From the NCBI GenBank assembly GCA_007859745.1, contig SMLU01000001.1:1426001-1490000 (forward strand): DNA of 64,000 bases. The letters are read 5' to 3'. Of the stretch, positions 59,246 to 64,000 are shown piece after piece. This DNA comes from Phycisphaerae bacterium RAS1 (lineage in GTDB: Bacteria; Planctomycetota; Phycisphaerae; UBA1845; Fen-1342). The translations under genes were made by a program, and so were the position numbers. The notes below the pieces were generated by a model. The model had not been told where the DNA came from. It searched no databases and saw only the letters and a program-made list of their open reading frames with translations. Every line of letters begins with the position of its first letter. Position 1 is the first letter of the stretch.

Positions 59246-60022
59246 GTGAGTGCGCCCTGGCTGCTAGCCATTGAGACCTCCGTCGCCGACGGCGCCGTCG
59301 CGCTGGCCGCGGGCGCGCAGGTAATGGGTGTCGAGCGGTTGGCGATCGATCGGCGGCACGCGGCCGAGCTCTTCCCGGCGATACAGCGGATGCTGAATGC
59401 CCATCGGATTCGCGCCGGAGAGCTGGCCGTCACCGCGTTCTCAGCCGGACCGGGTAGTTTCACGGGTCTGCGGATGGCGGCGGTCACGGCGCAAATGTTG
59501 GCGGCCACGACCGGTTGCGCCGTGGTCGCCGTGCCCACCATGGAAGTCATCGCGGCCGGCGTCAGCGACGCTGCATCGCGGCGGATTGCAGTAATGCTGA
59601 CGGCCAAGCGCGGGCAGATCTTCGGGGCCGCGTATGGAATGACCCGATCCCCCAGCGGCGATTTCGACGTTACGGTCGAAGCCCCGCCCGGGCGGTTTGC
59701 GCCGGCTGACTGGCTTGCGGCGCCGCGGTCGCCGTGCCGCATCGTCGCTGATACGGCCACCGGAAACGCCGACGCCGAATCAAGAGACGCGCCGAAGACC
59801 GGCCGGGGGCCGGTCCCCCAAGCCGAGGGTGTTGAGTGGCTCATCGGTCCAGAGTACACCGCGCCGCGCGTTGAGATCGTGGCGCGGCTCGGGTGGCAGC
59901 GGTTTGTGGCGGGGCAGACGTGTCCGGATGGGCCGATCGTGCCGCTGTATCTTCGGCCGCCGGAGTGCGAAGAGGTGTATGAGCAACGTCGTGCGGCGGC
60001 GCGCGAGCGGCGCGGAGAGTGA
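59246..60022 (+). CDS. tsaB: tRNA threonylcarbamoyladenosine biosynthesis protein TsaB
   Basis: 258 residues from GTG 59246. The ASKHA-fold partner of TsaD in t6A37 formation. WLLAIETSVADGAVAL, RRHAAELFPAIQRML, and the signature FSAGPGSFTGLRMA. At residues 184-193 the peptide KTGRGPVPQAE comes from a family C palindrome. The stop overlaps the downstream GTG 60019. Confidence 0.92.
   Translation: MSAPWLLAIETSVADGAVALAAGAQVMGVERLAIDRRHAAELFPAIQRMLNAHRIRAGELAVTAFSAGPGSFTGLRMAAVTAQMLAATTGCAVVAVPTMEVIAAGVSDAASRRIAVMLTAKRGQIFGAAYGMTRSPSGDFDVTVEAPPGRFAPADWLAAPRSPCRIVADTATGNADAESRDAPKTGRGPVPQAEGVEWLIGPEYTAPRVEIVARLGWQRFVAGQTCPDGPIVPLYLRPPECEEVYEQRRAAARERRGE
59797..59820. repeat. Family C palindrome inside tsaB
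   Basis: GACCGGCCGGGGGCCGGTCC with CCCAAGCC following. It is read in frame in a region of TsaB that varies between species. Confidence 0.75.
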
Positions 60023-60024
60023 AC

Positions 60025-61275
60025 ATGGACGGCGGCGCCACGCGGATGACGGATCGCGAGCTGCTCGAGCGGCTGGTCAGCTTTGATACGACTAGTGATC
60101 GGCCGAGCGTCGCGGCAATGGACTTCCTGGCGGGGTATTTGGAGTCCGCAGGCTGCCGGGTCTGGCGGCAGACGTATGAGAGCGGGCGGAAGGTGAATTT
60201 GCTGGCGGGTCGGGGAAGTGGCCGATGGGCGATAGCTAATCGCGATTTGCAGGATGCGCCGTCGGTTTCGTTGTGCGAAGGGCTCGTGCTGTCCGGGCAT
60301 ATTGACGTTGTGCCGGCGACCGAGCCGGATTGGGGATCGAATCCGTTTCAGCTCGTCGAGCGCGATGAGCGATTCTTCGGCCGGGGAAGCGCGGACATGA
60401 AGGGGTTCGTGGCGCTGGCGGCCAACCGTCTGGCGCGCACGCGAGAAGAGGAGGCGAAGCGGCCGCTGCGGCTGCTGGTCACCAGCGACGAGGAAACCGG
60501 GGCGATCGGGGCGCGGCACTTCGCCGAGAACTGGGACGGGCACGAGCCGCTGCCACGCAGCGTGATCATTGGCGAACCGACGCAGTTGGCGCTGGTTCGC
60601 ATGCACAAGGGGCACATGAAGCTGCGCATCACCGTTACGGGCCGGGCGGCGCATAGCGGCCGGCCGCACCTGGGCGTCAGCGCGATCGAACACGCGGGCG
60701 TGGTGATTGCGGCGCTGACGGCGTTGAACGCGCGGATGCGCGCCCTGCGAACCGAAACCAGCGAGCACTTCTCGGATTGCCCGCATCCGGTGCTGAACAT
60801 CGGTACGATCGCCGGGGGCAGCGCGGTGAACATCGTGCCGGAGCGGTGCGAGCTGAACCTGGGCGTGCGGCTGCTGCCGGGGCAGCCGTCGGAGCTGGCG
60901 CTGGACCTGATCCGCGAGAGCCTGGGGAAGCTGCCGGAGGCAACGCGCGAGCGCGTGACGCTCGAAATGCTGAACGACAATCCACCGATGCTGTGCGACA
61001 AGCTGGCGACCGTGAATATCGAGCTAGCGCGGATGCTGCGGCAGTGTGCGACGGGGGCGGCGCCCTACGCCACCGACGGCGGCTGGCTTCAAAAGCTCGG
61101 GCTGGAGTGCGCGCTGCTGGGGCCGGGGAACATCGAGGACGCGCACCGGGCGAATGAGTCTATTTCGATCAGCCAGTTTGAAGCCGGAGCGCGGCGGCTG
61201 GAGGAGATTGTGCGTCGGTTTTGCGGCGAAGAAATTGAACCACGGAGTCACGGAGACACGGAGAAGACGAAATAA
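60025..61275 (+). CDS. M20 family deacetylase/peptidase, ArgE-like
   Basis: 416 residues from ATG 60025, with CGGAGAG upstream; GTG 60019 would overlap tsaB. Metal-site motifs: SGHIDVVPATEPDW with its Asp, GRGSADMKGFVALA, TSDEETGAIGARH and catalytic Glu, IGEPTQLALVRMHKGH. The closest relatives by pattern are N-acetylornithine deacetylases. The C-terminal EPRSHGDTEKTK is translated from a dispersed repeat arm. Confidence 0.87.
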   Translation: MDGGATRMTDRELLERLVSFDTTSDRPSVAAMDFLAGYLESAGCRVWRQTYESGRKVNLLAGRGSGRWAIANRDLQDAPSVSLCEGLVLSGHIDVVPATEPDWGSNPFQLVERDERFFGRGSADMKGFVALAANRLARTREEEAKRPLRLLVTSDEETGAIGARHFAENWDGHEPLPRSVIIGEPTQLALVRMHKGHMKLRITVTGRAAHSGRPHLGVSAIEHAGVVIAALTALNARMRALRTETSEHFSDCPHPVLNIGTIAGGSAVNIVPERCELNLGVRLLPGQPSELALDLIRESLGKLPEATRERVTLEMLNDNPPMLCDKLATVNIELARMLRQCATGAAPYATDGGWLQKLGLECALLGPGNIEDAHRANESISISQFEAGARRLEEIVRRFCGEEIEPRSHGDTEKTK

Positions 61276-61382
61276 CGAGACAACGGGCGCAGGGCTGCAC
61301 GTGTTGCGAGCGCCCGTTGTCAGCGAATTCCCCTGTCCCTCTGGCCCTGTATTCTCCGTGTCTCCGTGACTCCGTGGTTCCA
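61236..61382. repeat. Nested palindrome (family G) at the end of the ArgE-like gene
   Basis: Outer arms of about 30 bases, CCACGGAGTCACGGAGACAC at 61236-61265 and its complement at 61352-61382. An inner pair GACAACGGGCGC (61279-61290) and GCGCCCGTTGTC (61310-61321) is nested within. The left arm encodes the protein's C-terminal tail and its stop lies just beyond. Confidence 0.87.
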
Positions 61383-61446
61383 TTCGGTCGGACGCAGCGG
61401 CCCACCGCCACGAACGCGGCGCCTTCGGGCGGCGTAGAGACCATGC

Positions 61447-63351
61447 ATGTGCGGAATCGCCGGCATCCTGTCGCTAACGCCTGACGCGCGCGTCGAGGCC
61501 GCGGAGCTGCGCACGATGGCCGCGCAGCTCGTCCATCGCGGCCCGGACGACGAGGGTTTCTACGTTGATCCACAGGGCCGCTGCGGTCTGGCCTTTCGGC
61601 GGCTGTCGATCATCGACCTGTCCACCGGCCATCAGCCGCTCTCGAACGAGGACGGCACGCTCTGGGTCAGCTTCAACGGCGAGATATACAACTACCGCGA
61701 GCTGCGAACGGACCTGGAAGCCCGCGGTCATCATTTCGGCACGAATAGCGACACCGAGTCGATCGTCCACGCCTGCGAGGAATTCGGCCCGGGCTGTTTC
61801 GAGAAGCTGACCGGCATGTTCGCCGTGGCGCTCTGGGACGAGAAGCGCGGCGAGCTTCTGCTGGGCTGTGATCCGTTCGGCAAGAAGCCGCTGGTCTATG
61901 CCGAGTTTCAGGGCCGGCTCTACTTCGCGAGCGAGGCGAAGGCGATTCTCGCCCTGCCGGGCGTCCCGCGGCGGATCGATCCGCAATCGCTGCATCGCTA
62001 CCTGGTGTTTCAGTACGTCCCGGCGCCGCACGCGATCTACGAGGGGTTCGCGAAGCTCGAACCCGGATGCTTCCTGCGAATTCCAGCCGGACGGCCTGTC
62101 GACGTGACATCCACGCGCTACTTTGAGCTCCGCCCTGACCAGCCTGGGCGATTCACGGGTTCGCGCGAGGATGCCAAACAGCGGCTCGGCACGCTCTTGC
62201 GCGACGCGGTGGCGCGGCGGCTCATTTCCGATGTGCCGCTGGGGGCGTTTCTCTCGGGCGGCGTGGATTCATCGATCGTCGTCGGCCTGATGCGGAGGTT
62301 GGGCGTTTCGCCGCTGCGGACGTATTCGATTGGTTTTGCCGATCCGCGCTATGATGAATCCGCCGCCGCCCGGCGCGTGGCGCGCCATTTTCAGACCGAG
62401 CATCACGAGCGCATGGTGACTCCGGATATTCACAAGCTTCTTCCGCAGCTTGCGTGGCATTTTGACGAGCCTTTTGCCGACTCGTCGGCCATTCCGACCT
62501 ATTACGTCTCGCGCTGGGCGCGCGAGGGCGTCACGGTCGCGCTCACCGGCGACGGCGGCGACGAGGCGTTCGCCGGTTACGATCGCTACCGCGCGGCGGC
62601 GCTGGCCGCCCGGTTCAACGCTGTGCCGCGGGTGCTGCGGCGCGTCATTCGCGGGCTGGCGTCGGCCGTTCCGCATCGCCGGCCGAAGTCGTTTGGAAAC
62701 CGGCTCTACCGCTTCGCCGCACAGCTCGCCGTCAACGGGGCGCAGCGCTACCTGGGTTGGATCAACATCTTCCCGCTGGAATTGCTGGCGGCGCTTTACC
62801 GCGCGGAGTTCCGTGAGCGGCTGGATTTCGACGAGCCGCTGCGCTGGCTTTCGCAGCGCTTCGAGGCGATCGACGGCGGCGACGCTGAGCGGGCGAATTT
62901 CGCCGACGTACACAGTTACCTTCCGTTCGACCTGCTGACCAAGGTGGACCGAGCCTCAATGGCGCGCAGCCTGGAGTGTCGCTGCCCTCTGCTTGATCCG
63001 CAGATCATGCGCTTCGCCTGGTCGCTCCCCTACGAGTGGCGGCTTGGCCCGCGCGGCGGCAAGAGCATCCTGAAGGAGTGGGCGGCCGACCTGCTGCCGC
63101 CGGAGATTCCGCGGCGGCCCAAGATGGGTTTTGGCGTGCCGGTCGGCGACTGGTTTCGCGGCGAGCTGCAGGAAGAGCTGCGGCAGAATCTGCTGGCGCC
63201 GGACTCGCTTTGTCGCCGGTTGTTCGATCCGCCGCGGCTGGCGGCGATGGTCGAATCGCACATTTCCGGACGCGCAAATTACGAGCACCCGCTTTGGGCC
63301 TTGCTGATGCTGGAGCACTGGGGTCGGCAGTGGGGCGCTCATTTGCCGTAG
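61447..63351 (+). CDS. asnB: Asparagine synthetase (glutamine-hydrolysing)
   Basis: 634 residues. N-terminal glutaminase with nucleophile Cys2 (MCGIAGILSL), LVHRGPDDEGFY, RLSIIDLSTGHQPLSNEDGT and FNGEIYNYREL. Synthetase domain with the PP-loop GAFLSGGVDSSIVVGLM, GDGGDEAFAGYDRY and CRCPLLDPQIMRFAWSLP. Full length. In planctomycetes some AsnB copies belong to surface-polymer clusters, but no such neighbours are seen here. Confidence 0.95.
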   Translation: MCGIAGILSLTPDARVEAAELRTMAAQLVHRGPDDEGFYVDPQGRCGLAFRRLSIIDLSTGHQPLSNEDGTLWVSFNGEIYNYRELRTDLEARGHHFGTNSDTESIVHACEEFGPGCFEKLTGMFAVALWDEKRGELLLGCDPFGKKPLVYAEFQGRLYFASEAKAILALPGVPRRIDPQSLHRYLVFQYVPAPHAIYEGFAKLEPGCFLRIPAGRPVDVTSTRYFELRPDQPGRFTGSREDAKQRLGTLLRDAVARRLISDVPLGAFLSGGVDSSIVVGLMRRLGVSPLRTYSIGFADPRYDESAAARRVARHFQTEHHERMVTPDIHKLLPQLAWHFDEPFADSSAIPTYYVSRWAREGVTVALTGDGGDEAFAGYDRYRAAALAARFNAVPRVLRRVIRGLASAVPHRRPKSFGNRLYRFAAQLAVNGAQRYLGWINIFPLELLAALYRAEFRERLDFDEPLRWLSQRFEAIDGGDAERANFADVHSYLPFDLLTKVDRASMARSLECRCPLLDPQIMRFAWSLPYEWRLGPRGGKSILKEWAADLLPPEIPRRPKMGFGVPVGDWFRGELQEELRQNLLAPDSLCRRLFDPPRLAAMVESHISGRANYEHPLWALLMLEHWGRQWGAHLP

Positions 63352-63445
63352 CGCGGGCCGCGTGCTGGTGCTGAGTGCGGACTTTTGCGGCCGGCGCTGA
63401 TCGCCCGATAGTCTGGGTGGGGCTGTGTACTGATCGGGAATCGCG

Positions 63446-63889
63446 ATGTTCGTTGACCAGGCCGCGATTGATGAGCTGCTCGCTCAGGCCGCCGCCGGCG
63501 TGGGACCGGCTGCGGTCGCCGAAGCGGGGCCGGCGCGACCGCTTGAGCGGCCAAGCGCCGCTCCGGCAGCTGCGAGCGCCCGCTCCGCGCGGATGGCCGA
63601 CCCCGGTAGATCAACGACAGAACATCCTGGGAACCTGGCCCGAATTCTCCGCATCCGCGTGCCGCTGATCGCGGAACTGGCCCGGCGGAAGATCGCCATT
63701 TCGACCATCCGCGCCATGACCAACGGGTCGATCCTGGAGTTTGAGCGGGCGGTGGAAGCGCCGGTGGGCCTGTTGATCAACAACCACGCCATCGGTGAGG
63801 GGGTTGTGGTGCGCGTGGGGGAGGTATTTGGCTTGCGGATTGCGCAGATCGGCGGCGCGCGGCAGCGGATCAAGTCGATGGGGTGCTAG
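63446..63889 (+). CDS. fliN: Flagellar motor switch protein FliN
   Basis: 147 residues. N-terminal FVDQAAIDELLAQAAAG, an Ala/Pro linker, then the SpoA domain (ILRIRVPLIAELARRKIAIS, GSILEFERAVEAPVGLLINN, VVRVGEVFGLRIAQIG). It forms part of the rotor C-ring and pairs functionally with the flagellin and chemotaxis genes of the window. Confidence 0.92.
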   Translation: MFVDQAAIDELLAQAAAGVGPAAVAEAGPARPLERPSAAPAAASARSARMADPGRSTTEHPGNLARILRIRVPLIAELARRKIAISTIRAMTNGSILEFERAVEAPVGLLINNHAIGEGVVVRVGEVFGLRIAQIGGARQRIKSMGC

Positions 63890-63915
63890 CGCGCGCGAGA
63901 TGATGCGCCGATCCA

Positions 63916-64000
63916 TCCGAGCCCGCCGCGCCCAGCGGCGGGGTGACCTCCGCGGCGCGTGCGGCGCCGATCGCGAACGACCGTCACCCCGCCGCTTGGC
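63916..64000. repeat. Palindromic repeat family B, copy 5, cut by the window end
   Basis: Left arm TCCGAGCCCGCCGCGCCCAG, centre with GGCGCCGATCGCGAACGA, and the start of the right arm CACCCCGCCGCTTGGC. It continues beyond the window. Confidence 0.85.

Overview
The window is a very GC-rich bacterial chromosome segment with dense, mostly real genes on both strands and long antisense shadow frames. Several traits together point to a motile planctomycete, possibly of the Phycisphaerae-like side: a secreted FG-GAP/ASPIC protein ending in a planctomycete-style type I dockerin, a PEP-CTERM protein, RNase Y, an isolated dnaA, flagellar and chemotaxis genes, and dispersed palindromes whose translations read GGTGVSPVP, TGWKPIP or NPPRQAAG. 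That assignment is inference; there is no rRNA or tRNA in the window to confirm it.

Layout. 1-3.1 kb: 3' part of a flagellin gene, a rho-independent terminator and a secreted repeat protein. 3.2-18.0 kb (minus strand): a three-gene polyunsaturated-fatty-acid-type synthase operon in the order pfaD (enoyl reductase), pfaA (KS-AT-ACP-KR-DH), pfaC (KS-CLF-AT-DH-DH), with start/stop overlaps at both junctions. This is the order and domain split known from myxobacterial pfa1-pfa2-pfa3. The synthase has only one ACP, and several families of palindromic repeat are built in frame into its coding sequence. 18.4-21.9 kb: a small two-gene unit with a broken nucleotidyltransferase, ybeY, a Xer-type recombinase and a lipoprotein. 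22.1-29.6 kb: a sensory block (cheY, cheX, an MFS transporter, an ABM-domain protein, an HDOD protein, then cheW, a very short soluble MCP and cheA). 29.6-34.8 kb: YjbQ, a processive GT2 glycosyltransferase and an O-antigen-ligase-like membrane protein. 35.2-50.3 kb: housekeeping genes (rny, btpA-like, purE-purK, an aminotransferase, hslU without hslV, a TIM-barrel protein, truD, dnaA, a ceramidase-like lipoprotein, a double-ACT protein, nth). 50.3-57.3 kb: a PEP-CTERM protein, a HEAT-repeat protein and a Cpx-like envelope stress unit (kinase and regulator divergent from a CpxP/Spy-like periplasmic protein). 57.5-63.9 kb: a lone two-lobed ABC permease, tsaB, a peptidase M20/ArgE-like gene, asnB and fliN.

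The most notable layer lies across the genes. At least six families of short palindromic elements occur in intergenic hairpins and also inside genes. In pfaA, pfaC and tsaB they are translated in frame. At the 3' ends of pfaC, cpxA and the ArgE-like gene they supply the C-terminal tail, and in pfaC and cpxA also the stop codon. One full element lies in the PfaA ketosynthase between its two catalytic histidines. This resembles the coding palindromic elements of Rickettsia, but I know of no description of it for this kind of locus.
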